A stretch of DNA of 64,000 nucleotides, taken from positions 1,302,001 through 1,366,000 of the forward strand of contig NZ_FXWH01000001.1 of assembly GCF_900177775.1 (NCBI RefSeq), read 5' to 3'. Both the position numbers and the translations under genes were made by a program. The notes below the pieces were generated by a model that did no database searches, was not told the origin of the DNA, and saw only the letters and a list, made by a program, of their open reading frames with translations. The stretch's first letter is position 1, and the number at the start of each line of letters is the position of its first letter. This DNA is from Pseudidiomarina planktonica. Its GTDB lineage: Bacteria > Pseudomonadota > Gammaproteobacteria > Enterobacterales > Alteromonadaceae. Below are positions 8,534 to 16,594 of this stretch, one piece after another.

Positions 8534-9644
8534 CAAAACTACTATGACACGTTTTAATGCGCTTGAACTTGCTAACCCGGGTGTTCGGAAACTGAAGCCG
8601 TATCAGGCCGGCAAACCTATTACTGAGCTGGAACGCGAACTTGGTATTAGCGGTATTGTAAAATTAGCATCGAACGAGAACCCGTTGGGCTTAAGCGACA
8701 AAGTAAAAGCGGCACTGCGCGACGAACTAGACGATCTGGCGCGCTACCCTGATGCAAACGGCTACTACCTGAAAACGAAACTGGCCGACCGGCTGCGCGT
8801 GCAGGCCAGTCAGATTACCTTAGGTAATGGCTCCAACGATGTGCTAGAAATTTTAGCCCGCACTTTCGTGGGTGCTGAGCATGAAGTTATTTTCTCGCAA
8901 CACGCGTTTGTAGTGTACCCGTTAGTTACCCAAGCCATTGGCGCTACGCCGGTGGCCGTGCCTGCGGTAGATTACGGTCACGATTTAGACGCTATGGCTG
9001 CTGCTATTACTGAGCGCACCCGTATGGTGTTTATTGCCAACCCGAATAATCCTACCGGCACTTTCTTAACTGCAGAAGATTTACACGCGTTTGTGGCTAA
9101 AGTACCAGAACACGTGATTGTGGTTCTAGACGAAGCTTATAACGAATATGTACCGGAAAAGCTGCGTGCTGATTCGGTTGGCTGGTTAGCTGAGTTTCCA
9201 AATTTGGTGGTCAGCCGTACCTTCTCGAAAGCCTACGGTTTAGCGGGCCTACGTGCCGGTTATGCGGTGTCGAGCGAAGAAATTGCTGACTTGCTGAATC
9301 GTATTCGTCAGCCGTTCAATATGAACAGCTTGTCGTTAGCAGCAGCTACTGCCGTACTGGATGATCAGGACTACCTGCAGCAATCGGTTGCGGTAAATGA
9401 TGCCGGCATGGACCAGTTAATTGCTTTTTGTGAGCAACAGAAGCTGAACTATATTCCGTCACGCGGTAACTTCTTAACCATCGAGTTTGGCCCGAAGTCG
9501 GGCGAAATTTACGAGCAACTACTTCACAAAGGCGTGATTGTGCGTCCGGTGGCGGGCTATGAGCTGCCAAACCACCTGCGGGTCAGCATTGGCTTGCCGC
9601 ATGAAAACGATGCTTTCATTAAGGCGATGAAGGAGTTGCTGTAA
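8526..9644 (+). CDS. hisC: Histidinol-phosphate / aromatic aminotransferase HisC (HisC2 type)
   Basis: This fold-type I PLP aminotransferase (372 residues from this start) converts imidazole acetol phosphate to histidinol phosphate; copies in aromatic operons often also act on phenylpyruvate and hydroxyphenylpyruvate. Visible motifs: KLASNENPLGLS near the N-terminus, NPNNPTGTF, VVLDEAYNEY with the PLP-binding Asp/Tyr, and SRTFSKAYGLAGLRAGY with the Schiff-base lysine. The ATG at 8526 overlaps the serC stop; a second ATG at 8544 (MTRFNALELANPG) is equally plausible and neither has a clear Shine-Dalgarno. Placement between serC and aroA, far from any other his gene, favours a role in aromatic amino acids, but that is inference from context. 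Confidence 0.92.
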   Translation: MDNKTTMTRFNALELANPGVRKLKPYQAGKPITELERELGISGIVKLASNENPLGLSDKVKAALRDELDDLARYPDANGYYLKTKLADRLRVQASQITLGNGSNDVLEILARTFVGAEHEVIFSQHAFVVYPLVTQAIGATPVAVPAVDYGHDLDAMAAAITERTRMVFIANPNNPTGTFLTAEDLHAFVAKVPEHVIVVLDEAYNEYVPEKLRADSVGWLAEFPNLVVSRTFSKAYGLAGLRAGYAVSSEEIADLLNRIRQPFNMNSLSLAAATAVLDDQDYLQQSVAVNDAGMDQLIAFCEQQKLNYIPSRGNFLTIEFGPKSGEIYEQLLHKGVIVRPVAGYELPNHLRVSIGLPHENDAFIKAMKELL

Positions 9645-9652
9645 GCACCATT

Positions 9653-10957
9653 GTGACAGCACCGACTAAACTTTATTTAGCACCAAGTAAAACTTGTTCG
9701 GGCCAGGTTGTGTTACCTGGCTCGAAAAGCATTGCCAATCGGGCGCTGCTTATGGCCGCTTTGTGCGATACCCCCACGGTACTAACCAATCTACTCGTTA
9801 GCGACGATACCCGCCACATGCGTAACGCATTGGCGGCTTTAGGCGTTGCTCAGCAGGAACTAAGCGATAATGGCCGCACCTTGCAGGTAAATGGCTGTGG
9901 TGGGAGCTGGACCTCGCAACCTGGCGAACTCTTTCTTGGTAATGCCGGCACAGCCGTGCGTCCGTTAACCGCAGTGTTGGCTGCTACGATTAAGCACTCA
10001 GTGGTTATTACCGGTGAGCCACGCATGCTGGAGCGGCCATTGGCGCCGCTGATTGATGCATTGGTAATGGGTGGCGCTGAGATTAAATCGACGGGCGAGC
10101 CTGGTTATCCTCCGGTAACTATCGCTGGTGGCTTGCAAGGTGGTGCCATACAAGTGGATGGCAGTGCCTCCAGTCAATTTATTAGCGCATTGCTAATGGC
10201 ATTGCCACTGGCCCCAAATAATAGCGTACTGACGCTTACCGGCACTATTGTGTCATGGCCCTATATTGAGCTTACACTGAGCATGCTGAAAGTGTTCGGC
10301 ATTGAAATTACGCAACTTACCGAAAACAGCTTCGAAATAGCAGGTGCACAGCGCTACCGGTCGCCGGGCGAGTACTGGATTGAAGGTGATGCCAGCGCGG
10401 CGTCGTACTGGTTAGCTGCTGGTGTTATTGGCGGTGGTCCGGTGCAGGTAGCAGGGGCAGGGTCGCAAAGCTTGCAGGGTGATGTCGCCTTTGCAGAAGT
10501 GCTGCAGCGTATGGGCGCGAATATTGACGTACAGCCGCAGCATATGACTGCTCAGGGCGTAACCGAACAAAGCGGCCAATTGCGGGGCATTGATGTGGAC
10601 TTAAATGCCATTCCCGATGCGGCGATGACGCTGGCTACACTGGCGTTATTTGCCGACGGTCCCACCCGCATTCGCAATGTAGCGAACTGGCGCTTAAAAG
10701 AAACCGATCGCTTGCTGGCTATGGCTACTGAGCTGAAAAAGGTTGGCGCTGAGGTTAAGTTATTTGATGACGGTTTGCTGATCCACCCGCCGCAGCAGTG
10801 GCAACACGCGGAAATAGAAACCTACAACGATCATCGCATGGCTATGTGTTTTGCGTTACTTACCTTTGCGCCAGTGGGCGTAACCATTTTAGATCCTGAT
10901 TGCTGCGCTAAAACCTATCCTGAATTCTTTACTGAATTTTCACAGCGCTGTCATTAA
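9653..10957 (+). CDS. aroA: 3-phosphoshikimate 1-carboxyvinyltransferase (EPSP synthase)
   Basis: AroA joins phosphoenolpyruvate to shikimate 3-phosphate, the sixth shikimate pathway step. The 434-residue protein has the family signatures LPGSKSIANRALL at the N-terminus, LGNAGTAVRPLTA around residue 100, GEPRMLERPL, DGSASSQFISALLM, and RLKETDRLLAMATEL and YNDHRMAMCF near the C-terminus, with the catalytic Lys, Arg and His residues in place. Translation begins at GTG, eight nucleotides after the hisC stop; the nearest purine-rich stretch (AAGGAG) is within the end of hisC. Unlike the Pseudomonas locus it is not fused to a prephenate dehydrogenase. Confidence 0.97.
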   Translation: MTAPTKLYLAPSKTCSGQVVLPGSKSIANRALLMAALCDTPTVLTNLLVSDDTRHMRNALAALGVAQQELSDNGRTLQVNGCGGSWTSQPGELFLGNAGTAVRPLTAVLAATIKHSVVITGEPRMLERPLAPLIDALVMGGAEIKSTGEPGYPPVTIAGGLQGGAIQVDGSASSQFISALLMALPLAPNNSVLTLTGTIVSWPYIELTLSMLKVFGIEITQLTENSFEIAGAQRYRSPGEYWIEGDASAASYWLAAGVIGGGPVQVAGAGSQSLQGDVAFAEVLQRMGANIDVQPQHMTAQGVTEQSGQLRGIDVDLNAIPDAAMTLATLALFADGPTRIRNVANWRLKETDRLLAMATELKKVGAEVKLFDDGLLIHPPQQWQHAEIETYNDHRMAMCFALLTFAPVGVTILDPDCCAKTYPEFFTEFSQRCH

Positions 10958-11031
10958 CGGCCGGTAGTATCTCGTTCGCTGCCAGTTGATGTCACAGTGT
11001 TGTCGGCAGTTAATGCAATTTTTCTTAAAAT

Positions 11032-11045
11032 CCGTATAATTACGG
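11032..11045 (+). promoter_or_regulatory. Candidate cmk-rpsA promoter -10 region
   Basis: A perfect TATAAT lies at 11035-11040, centred in the inverted repeat ccgta-taat-tacgg, about 70 nt before the cmk start. No good -35 hexamer stands 16-18 bp upstream; the preceding stretch is T/A-rich. It is the best promoter candidate in the aroA-cmk gap (10958-11109), which otherwise contains no reading frame. Confidence 0.45.
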
Positions 11046-11109
11046 CGCTTCGTATTTTTAATCAAATGGTCTGGTACAGTTTTTTATGTGCCGGACTCAT
11101 GAGGACAGC

Positions 11110-11814
11110 ATGATCAAGCATATACCAGTCATAACTGTGGACGGACCCAGCGGTGCAGGTAAAGGAACAGTAAGTCGTTTACTGGCAGAAAAACTGGGCT
11201 GGCATCTGCTCGATAGTGGTGCAATTTACCGGGTGTTGGCATTAGCTGCCATCCATCACGGGTTTACGCCGGATGATGAAGAGAGTTTAGTGGCCTTAGC
11301 AACAGATTTGGACGTAAAGTTTGTTGCCGAAGAAGAAAAATCACTAACCCACATTATTTTAGAAGGCGAAGATGTAACCGTAACCATACGTACCGAAGAG
11401 GTTGGTAACATGGCCTCTAAAGTAGCGGCTTTGCCACGTATTCGTGAAGCGCTATTACGCCGCCAGCGCGCATTTAAAGAAATGCCCGGACTGGTTGCCG
11501 ACGGTCGCGATATGGGAACTGTGGTATTCACTGATGCTGCTGCGAAAATCTTTTTAACGGCAAGTGCCCAGGAACGGGCTGAACGCCGCTACAAGCAATT
11601 GCTTGAGAAAGGTTTTACTGCTAATATTGACCAATTAATCGCCGAAATCGAAGAACGTGATGAACGCGATACAAATCGCTCTGTAGCGCCATTAAAGCCT
11701 GCGGAGGATTCTCTGTTTGTTGATTCTACAGAATTATCTATAGATCAAGTAGTTACAGAGATACTGAAGTTTGCACACAGCAAACTTTCAAATTCTGAGG
11801 CAAGCGCACAATAA
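11110..11814 (+). CDS. cmk: Cytidylate kinase
   Basis: Cmk phosphorylates CMP and dCMP with ATP, recycling pyrimidine nucleotides. The 234-residue protein starts [20 protein letters not shown], with the Walker A P-loop at residues 11-18. Further motifs are [27 protein letters not shown] (substrate-binding Asp/Arg) and the lid [10 protein letters not shown]...[15 protein letters not shown] chose the ATG with GAGGA five bases upstream rather than an ATG eight codons earlier. The cmk-rpsA-ihfB order is conserved across gammaproteobacteria, and readthrough into rpsA is expected. Confidence 0.97.
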   Translation: MIKHIPVITVDGPSGAGKGTVSRLLAEKLGWHLLDSGAIYRVLALAAIHHGFTPDDEESLVALATDLDVKFVAEEEKSLTHIILEGEDVTVTIRTEEVGNMASKVAALPRIREALLRRQRAFKEMPGLVADGRDMGTVVFTDAAAKIFLTASAQERAERRYKQLLEKGFTANIDQLIAEIEERDERDTNRSVAPLKPAEDSLFVDSTELSIDQVVTEILKFAHSKLSNSEASAQ

Positions 11815-11927
11815 GGTGTTGCTGGCTTTAGGGGTCTGGCGCAAGGACTGCAGTCAGATAATTTTAAACAACCCCGCCATATACGGACAAATGGTGGACG
11901 TCGATAAACTGAAATAAGTTAACTCAT
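11815..11927 (+). promoter_or_regulatory. rpsA leader, probable S1 autoregulatory RNA element
   Basis: The 113 nt before rpsA have no Shine-Dalgarno close to the ATG (AAATAAGTTAACTCAT precedes it), as known for gammaproteobacterial rpsA. A helix between ggggt (11831-11835) and acccc (11871-11875) can enclose a small hairpin with GGA (11845-11847) near its top, and two more GGA triplets lie at 11885-11887 and 11896-11898. In E. coli a structured leader of this kind permits strong S1 synthesis and repression by free S1. That this one does so is inference. Confidence 0.5.
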
Positions 11928-13610
11928 ATGTCAGATAATTTTGCACAGCTGTTTGAAGAAAGCCTAAAAGAAGTCGAAACTCGCCCAGGTTCCATTGTTA
12001 AAGGTACTATCGTTGCGATTAACCGCGATGTGGTATTAGTTGACGCTGGCCTGAAATCAGAAAGCGCAATCCCGGTTGAGCAATTCCGTAACGCGGAAGG
12101 TGAGCTGGAAATTAGCGTGGGTGACGAAGTTGATGTAGCACTTGATGCCGTTGAAGATGGCTTCGGTGAAACCATCCTGTCCCGTGAAAAAGCGAAACGC
12201 TTCGAAGCATGGCTGCAGCTGGAAAAAGCTTACGAGAATGAAGATACAGTTATCGGTATCATCAGTGGTAAAGTCAAAGGTGGCTTCACTGTTGATTTAG
12301 GTGGCGTACGCGCATTCTTACCAGGTTCATTAGTAGATGTTCGCCCAGTGCGCGAAACAGCTCACCTGGAAAATAAAGATTTGGAATTCAAGGTTATTAA
12401 GCTTGATCAGAAGCGCAATAACGTTGTTGTTTCACGTCGTGCCGTGATTGAGACTGAAAACAGTGCAGAACGCGATGCGTTACTGGAAAATCTGCAAGAA
12501 GGTCAAGAAGTTAAAGGTATCGTTAAGAACCTGACTGACTACGGTGCGTTCGTTGATTTAGGTGGTGTTGACGGTCTGTTGCACATCACTGATATGGCAT
12601 GGAAACGTGTGAAGCATCCGAGCGAAGTTGTTAATGTTGGTGACGAAATCAACGTTAAAGTACTGAAGTTTGATCGTGAGCGCACTCGTGTATCACTTGG
12701 CCTGAAGCAATTAGGCGAAGATCCATGGGCAGATATCGCTAACCGTTACCCTGAAGGACACCGTCTGGAAGGTCGTGTAACTAACCTGACTGATTACGGT
12801 TGCTTCGTAGAAATCGAAGAAGGCGTAGAAGGTCTGGTACACGTTTCTGAAATGGATTGGACTAACAAAAACGTACATCCTTCTAAGGTTGTTAACCTGG
12901 ATGATGTGGTTGAAGTTATGGTTCTTGAAATTGACGAAGAGCGTCGTCGTATTTCACTGGGTCTGAAACAGTGTAAACCAAACCCTTGGGAAGAGTTCTC
13001 TAAGAACTTCAACAAAGGCGACAAAGTTAGTGGCAAAATCAAGTCAATTACCGATTTCGGTATCTTCATTGGCTTGGATGGCGGCATTGACGGTCTGGTT
13101 CACTTGTCAGATATCAGCTGGAACGCTGCTGGCGAAGAAGCCGTTCGTGAATTCAAGAAAGGCGAAGAAGTTGAAGCCGTGGTACTGCAAGTTGACGCAG
13201 AACGCGAGCGCATCTCTTTAGGTGTTAAACAACTTGAAGAAGACCCGTTCAACGATTATCTGGCAGCTAACAAAAAAGGTGCTATCGTTACTGGTAAGGT
13301 TATCGAAGTTGATGCCAAAGGTGCGAAAGTTGAACTTGCTGATTCAGTTGAAGGTTATGTCCGCGCTGCTGACATTTCACGTGACCGCGTTGAAGATGCG
13401 ACCACTGAATTGAAAGTTGGCGACGAAGTTGAAGCTCGCTTCATGGGCGTTGACCGTAAGAACCGTACTTTAAGCCTGTCAATTCGCGCGAAAGACGAAG
13501 TTGAAGAGAAAGAAGCCGTTGAGTCTGTTAATACTAAACAACAGCAAGAAGGTGACAAGTTCACCAACGCAATGGCAGAAGCCTTCAAAGCTGCGAAAAC
13601 TGACGATTAA
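11928..13610 (+). CDS. rpsA: 30S ribosomal protein S1
   Basis: S1 binds the 30S subunit and unfolds mRNA for initiation. The 560-residue protein consists of six S1 (OB-fold) repeats: the first two (about residues 20-170) anchor it to the ribosome, the other four carry repeated signatures such as [24 protein letters not shown], written here in part: [24 protein letters not shown], each followed by a GLxHxSD-like stretch. The start [15 protein letters not shown] is the family start. The C-terminal 30 residues are charged and less conserved. Codon use is strongly biased toward highly expressed codons, as expected. Confidence 0.98.
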   Translation: MSDNFAQLFEESLKEVETRPGSIVKGTIVAINRDVVLVDAGLKSESAIPVEQFRNAEGELEISVGDEVDVALDAVEDGFGETILSREKAKRFEAWLQLEKAYENEDTVIGIISGKVKGGFTVDLGGVRAFLPGSLVDVRPVRETAHLENKDLEFKVIKLDQKRNNVVVSRRAVIETENSAERDALLENLQEGQEVKGIVKNLTDYGAFVDLGGVDGLLHITDMAWKRVKHPSEVVNVGDEINVKVLKFDRERTRVSLGLKQLGEDPWADIANRYPEGHRLEGRVTNLTDYGCFVEIEEGVEGLVHVSEMDWTNKNVHPSKVVNLDDVVEVMVLEIDEERRRISLGLKQCKPNPWEEFSKNFNKGDKVSGKIKSITDFGIFIGLDGGIDGLVHLSDISWNAAGEEAVREFKKGEEVEAVVLQVDAERERISLGVKQLEEDPFNDYLAANKKGAIVTGKVIEVDAKGAKVELADSVEGYVRAADISRDRVEDATTELKVGDEVEARFMGVDRKNRTLSLSIRAKDEVEEKEAVESVNTKQQQEGDKFTNAMAEAFKAAKTDD

Positions 13611-13650
13611 TTAATGCAGCACCCTTGGCGACCACGAGAAGGAGTTTAGT

Positions 13651-13941
13651 GTGACGAAATCTGAATTGATTGAGAAGCTCTCAGGAATTCATTCGCAGCT
13701 TCCCCCTCGGCATGTCGAGCAAGCGGTGAAAGAGCTACTGGAGCAAATGGTTCAAGCGCTAGCTACTGGCGAGCGCATTGAAATTAGAGGTTTCGGTAGC
13801 TTCGCATTACATTATCGGGCACCGCGAGTAGGGCGTAATCCCAAAACCGGTACCAAGGTAGAGTTAAGCGGAAAATATGTGCCCCATTTTAAACCAGGCA
13901 AAGCATTACGCGAGCGGGTTGACAATTTAGGGCAGAGTTAA
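13651..13941 (+). CDS. ihfB: Integration host factor subunit beta
   Basis: IHF beta pairs with IHF alpha to bend DNA by inserting a beta-ribbon arm into the minor groove. The 96 residues begin [12 protein letters not shown] and contain the DNA-bending signature [25 protein letters not shown] with the intercalating proline in its arm, then [14 protein letters not shown]. The start is GTG with GAGAAGGAG 6-7 nt upstream. It follows rpsA by 40 bp, the usual gammaproteobacterial arrangement, and is closed by a strong terminator. Confidence 0.97.
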   Translation: MTKSELIEKLSGIHSQLPPRHVEQAVKELLEQMVQALATGERIEIRGFGSFALHYRAPRVGRNPKTGTKVELSGKYVPHFKPGKALRERVDNLGQS

Positions 13942-13953
13942 CTTCAGGTTAAC

Positions 13954-13992
13954 AAAAACGGCATGCTATCATATAGCATGCCGTTTTTTTTT
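13954..13992 (+). terminator. Rho-independent terminator after ihfB
   Basis: A GC-containing inverted repeat (gcatgctat, 13961-13969, with atagcatgc, 13973-13981), extended outward by CG and A/T pairs, has a 3-nt loop and is followed by nine or more T residues. It ends the cmk-rpsA-ihfB transcript only about 20 bp before lapA, so lapAB needs its own promoter or readthrough. Confidence 0.9.
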
Positions 13993-14012
13993 GAGTGAGA
14001 AAGGACCCCCAC

Positions 14013-14282
14013 ATGATTCGCAAATTGCTGGTACTGATTCCGGTGTTGGTTTTGTTTGCTATAGCATTAGCCTTTGGCGCACAGAACAATCAAGTTGTTT
14101 TCGTTGATTTTTTTGTGGTGCAACGCGATGTTAGCGTGGCGACTTTAGTTGCTCTATTCGTTGGGGCCGGCTTCTTATTTGGCGTTATCAGTATGATAGC
14201 CAGCCAATGGCGCTTGCGACTGCGGGTTCGACGTTTGCGCAAACAAGTGCAGCAATTGAATAAAACCAGGCAGGGATCCTAA
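14013..14282 (+). CDS. lapA: Lipopolysaccharide assembly protein A (LapA, DUF1049)
   Basis: LapA is a small inner-membrane protein that works with LapB and FtsH to control LpxC and hence LPS synthesis. The 89 residues contain two membrane segments: LLVLIPVLVLFAIALAFGA (about 5-23) and VATLVALFVGAGFLFGVISM (about 43-62), with the conserved AQNNQVVFVDFF between them, then a basic cytoplasmic tail with heptad-like leucines (LRLRVRRLRKQVQQLNK). The ATG is preferred over a GTG six codons earlier because AAAGGA precedes it. lapB follows after five bases. Confidence 0.92.
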   Translation: MIRKLLVLIPVLVLFAIALAFGAQNNQVVFVDFFVVQRDVSVATLVALFVGAGFLFGVISMIASQWRLRLRVRRLRKQVQQLNKTRQGS

Positions 14283-14287
14283 GTCCA

Positions 14288-15445
14288 ATGCTTGAACTGC
14301 TGTTTTTACTTCTTCCTGTCGCCGCCGCTTATGGTTGGTTTATGGGGCGCAATAGCGTTCGCATAGAAGAGCGACGTGAGCAGCAGCAATTTTCCCGCCA
14401 GTACGTCACTGGTCTGAATTTACTGTTGTCAGATCAATCTGACAAAGCCGTTGACCTGTTCGTTGAGTTGCTTGATGTGGACTCCGACACTATTGAAACC
14501 CACTGGGCCTTAGGTAAGTTGTTCCGGCGCCGTGGCGAGGTTGAACGGGCCATTAAAATACATCAAAACCTGACTTCACGACCGAACTTATCGGAATCTG
14601 ACCGTCGCACCGCTATGTTTGAATTAGGGCGGGACTATCTGGCGGCTGGTTTGTACGATCGGGCAGAAGACATGTTTACCGAATTACAGCGCTTAAAAGA
14701 GTTTCAACAGCCTAGCCAAAAGCATTTGCTGGAACTTTATGAAGCCACCCATGAATGGGACAAAGCTATTATTGTGGCGCTTAAACTTACTCGCCACGAT
14801 AAACATGCGCATGCCGTGGTGTCACAACTGTATTGCGAACTTGCCGAGAAGCAGGCCGACACCCGCCATACTGTGAAGTACTACCAGAAAGCATTGAAGC
14901 ACGATCCAAACTGCGTGCGGGCCACCTTGTCATTAGGGCGCTTGTGGCACTCGCAGGGGCAGTATCAGCGCGCGGTACAAACCTTAATGCAGGTACTGGA
15001 GCAAGACGCTGACTTTTTGTCGGAAGCATTACCGCTTATTCAGGTGTGCTTTAACGCTCTTAATGATGTGTCTGGGTTGGTGCAGTTTTTACATGAATGC
15101 ATTAAGCGCCACCCGACAACATCGTCAATTGTGATGCTATCTGAGTTAATTGCCAGCGAAAATGGCATTGAGGCCGCAGAGCAATTCGTGCAGAATGCGC
15201 TGCGTAAAAACCCCACTATGATAGGTTTCCATCAGTTGATGGATTTCCATATTCGGGCAGCTGACGTTGGCAAAGCCCGTGACAGTTTAGTGCTATTACA
15301 ACGCCTGGTGCAGCAGCAGTTGCACCAGCGGCCGAAATACAAATGCCGGCACTGCGGTTTTTCCGGCAGCACCTTGTATTGGCATTGTCCGTCATGCCGT
15401 ACCTGGGGTGATATTAAGCCCATTATTGGATTAGATGGAGAGTAA
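14288..15445 (+). CDS. lapB: Lipopolysaccharide assembly protein B (LapB/YciM)
   Basis: LapB is a membrane-anchored cytoplasmic TPR protein that acts as adaptor for FtsH degradation of LpxC, balancing LPS and phospholipid. The 385 residues start with one membrane helix (MLELLFLLLPVAAAYGWFMG), then GRNSVRIEERREQQ, a series of TPR motifs (about 45-330), and a C-terminal rubredoxin-like metal knuckle with two Cys pairs (KCRHCGFSG and HCPSCRTWG), whose cysteines are all present. It is translated from the ATG five bases after lapA; pyrF starts directly after its stop. Confidence 0.95.
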   Translation: MLELLFLLLPVAAAYGWFMGRNSVRIEERREQQQFSRQYVTGLNLLLSDQSDKAVDLFVELLDVDSDTIETHWALGKLFRRRGEVERAIKIHQNLTSRPNLSESDRRTAMFELGRDYLAAGLYDRAEDMFTELQRLKEFQQPSQKHLLELYEATHEWDKAIIVALKLTRHDKHAHAVVSQLYCELAEKQADTRHTVKYYQKALKHDPNCVRATLSLGRLWHSQGQYQRAVQTLMQVLEQDADFLSEALPLIQVCFNALNDVSGLVQFLHECIKRHPTTSSIVMLSELIASENGIEAAEQFVQNALRKNPTMIGFHQLMDFHIRAADVGKARDSLVLLQRLVQQQLHQRPKYKCRHCGFSGSTLYWHCPSCRTWGDIKPIIGLDGE

Positions 15446-16141
15446 ATGAATTCGCAGATATTTGTTGCCCTGGATTTTAATAACCGCGCGGACGCCAAGG
15501 CGTTGGTAGATCAACTGTCACCTGACTTGTGTGGTTTGAAAGTAGGTAAAGAGCTATTTGCCGTAGCTGGCCCTGAGTTTGTGAAAGAGCTTACCCAGCA
15601 AGGTTTCCGGGTATTTCTGGATTTAAAATATCACGACATTCCAAATACCGTCGCAAAAGCCGTAGCTGCCAGTGCTGAACTGGGTGTATGGATGGTAAAC
15701 GTGCACGCCTCAGGCGGCCGACGTATGTTAACCGCCGCGCGCGAAGCTTTGGCGCCATACGGTAGTAAAGCACCAAAGCTGATTGCGGTTACCGTGTTAA
15801 CCAGCATGAGTGATGAAGACTTAGCCGAAACTGGTGTGGTGCGCAGTGCCGCTGAGCAAGTGCTGCATTTAGCGAAGCTAACCAAAAGCTGCGAGCTTGA
15901 TGGGGTGGTGTGTTCAGCGCAGGAAGCCGAACAGTTAAAAGCCGAGCTTGGCGAATCTTTTATATTAGTAACGCCAGGTATTCGACCGGCAGGCAGTGGT
16001 GCTGATGATCAACGCCGTACCATGACGCCTGAACAGGCTCAGGCAGCCGGTGTCGACGTGCTGGTTATAGGCAGACCTATTACGGCTGCTGACAAGCCGC
16101 TGGAAGCCTTACAACAAATTCATCAAAGTCTGCAATACTAA
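15446..16141 (+). CDS. pyrF: Orotidine 5'-phosphate decarboxylase
   Basis: PyrF decarboxylates OMP to UMP, the last step of de novo pyrimidine synthesis. The 231-residue TIM-barrel protein has the catalytic signature [16 protein letters not shown] around residues 55-70 (Asp-Lys-His-Asp array), GLKVGKELF near 35, [10 protein letters not shown] and the phosphate-binding VLVIGRPIT near the C-terminus. Its ATG abuts the lapB stop codon. The lapA-lapB-pyrF arrangement is the same as in E. coli. Confidence 0.97.
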   Translation: MNSQIFVALDFNNRADAKALVDQLSPDLCGLKVGKELFAVAGPEFVKELTQQGFRVFLDLKYHDIPNTVAKAVAASAELGVWMVNVHASGGRRMLTAAREALAPYGSKAPKLIAVTVLTSMSDEDLAETGVVRSAAEQVLHLAKLTKSCELDGVVCSAQEAEQLKAELGESFILVTPGIRPAGSGADDQRRTMTPEQAQAAGVDVLVIGRPITAADKPLEALQQIHQSLQY

Positions 16142-16155
16142 GAAGACATATCCGC

Positions 16156-16184
16156 TTGGTTTGAGCGCACTGCCTAACTAAACT
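16156..16184 (+). promoter_or_regulatory. Candidate promoter of the ComEA-like gene
   Basis: TTGGTT (16156-16161) and TAAACT (16179-16184) are 17 bp apart. Transcription from here would open with a small hairpin (agctgc 16190-16195 with gcagct 16203-16208) about 15 nt before the start codon. Weak hexamers, so tentative. Confidence 0.35.
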
Positions 16185-16224
16185 TCAAGAGCTGCAAGGA
16201 CAGCAGCTTAACCTGGAGACAGTT

Positions 16225-16527
16225 ATGGTACGGAAAATCTTTTTCATCGTTGCGCTCATGATGTCGTTTGGATTGCTGCAACCCGCAGTAGCCGATCAAA
16301 GCAGCGCTACTCAAAGTAAACAAGGCACCGAAGCTACCGTGAATTTAAATACCGCCAGTGCAGCTGAGCTAGCTCAGTCTTTGGTTGGCGTAGGTATGAA
16401 ACGGGCCGAGCAAATTATTGCCTTACGGGAAGAAATAGGGCGCTTTACTGCGGTTGAGCAACTGCTGGATGTGCGCGGTATTGGCCCTAAGCTACTGGAA
16501 AAGAACGCCGGTAAAATAACCTTCTAA
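16225..16527 (+). CDS. ComEA-like helix-hairpin-helix protein, exported
   Basis: A 100-residue protein with a signal peptide (MVRKIFFIVALMMSFGLLQPAVA, cut near Ala23; quoted segment spans residues 1-23 in part) followed by a low-complexity linker and one ComEA helix-hairpin-helix domain: VNLNTASAAELAQ, VGVGMKRAEQIIALREE, then VRGIGPKLLEKN. Such domains bind DNA backbone without sequence preference. Full-length ComEA is the periplasmic or surface DNA receptor in natural transformation; in gammaproteobacteria this short exported form is the usual version. TGGAGA stands 8 nt before the ATG. No other competence gene lies nearby, so a role in DNA uptake is inference from the family. Confidence 0.85.
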   Translation: MVRKIFFIVALMMSFGLLQPAVADQSSATQSKQGTEATVNLNTASAAELAQSLVGVGMKRAEQIIALREEIGRFTAVEQLLDVRGIGPKLLEKNAGKITF

Positions 16528-16544
16528 CACAGTTAGCAAACCAT

Positions 16545-16573
16545 AAAAAAAGGCGCCTATTGGCGCCTTTCTT
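16545..16573. terminator. Bidirectional terminator between comEA-like gene and rne
   Basis: aggcgcc (16551-16557) pairs with ggcgcct (16562-16568) around a 4-nt loop, flanked by six A residues on one side and TTTCTT on the other. It can stop transcription from both converging genes. Confidence 0.88.
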
Positions 16574-16594
16574 ATATCTGCTCTTCAAGAATGC

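Noticed and set aside
13222-13413. Forward-strand frames inside rpsA in another phase
   Set aside because: They follow the codon pattern of rpsA shifted by one base and have no independent start signals.
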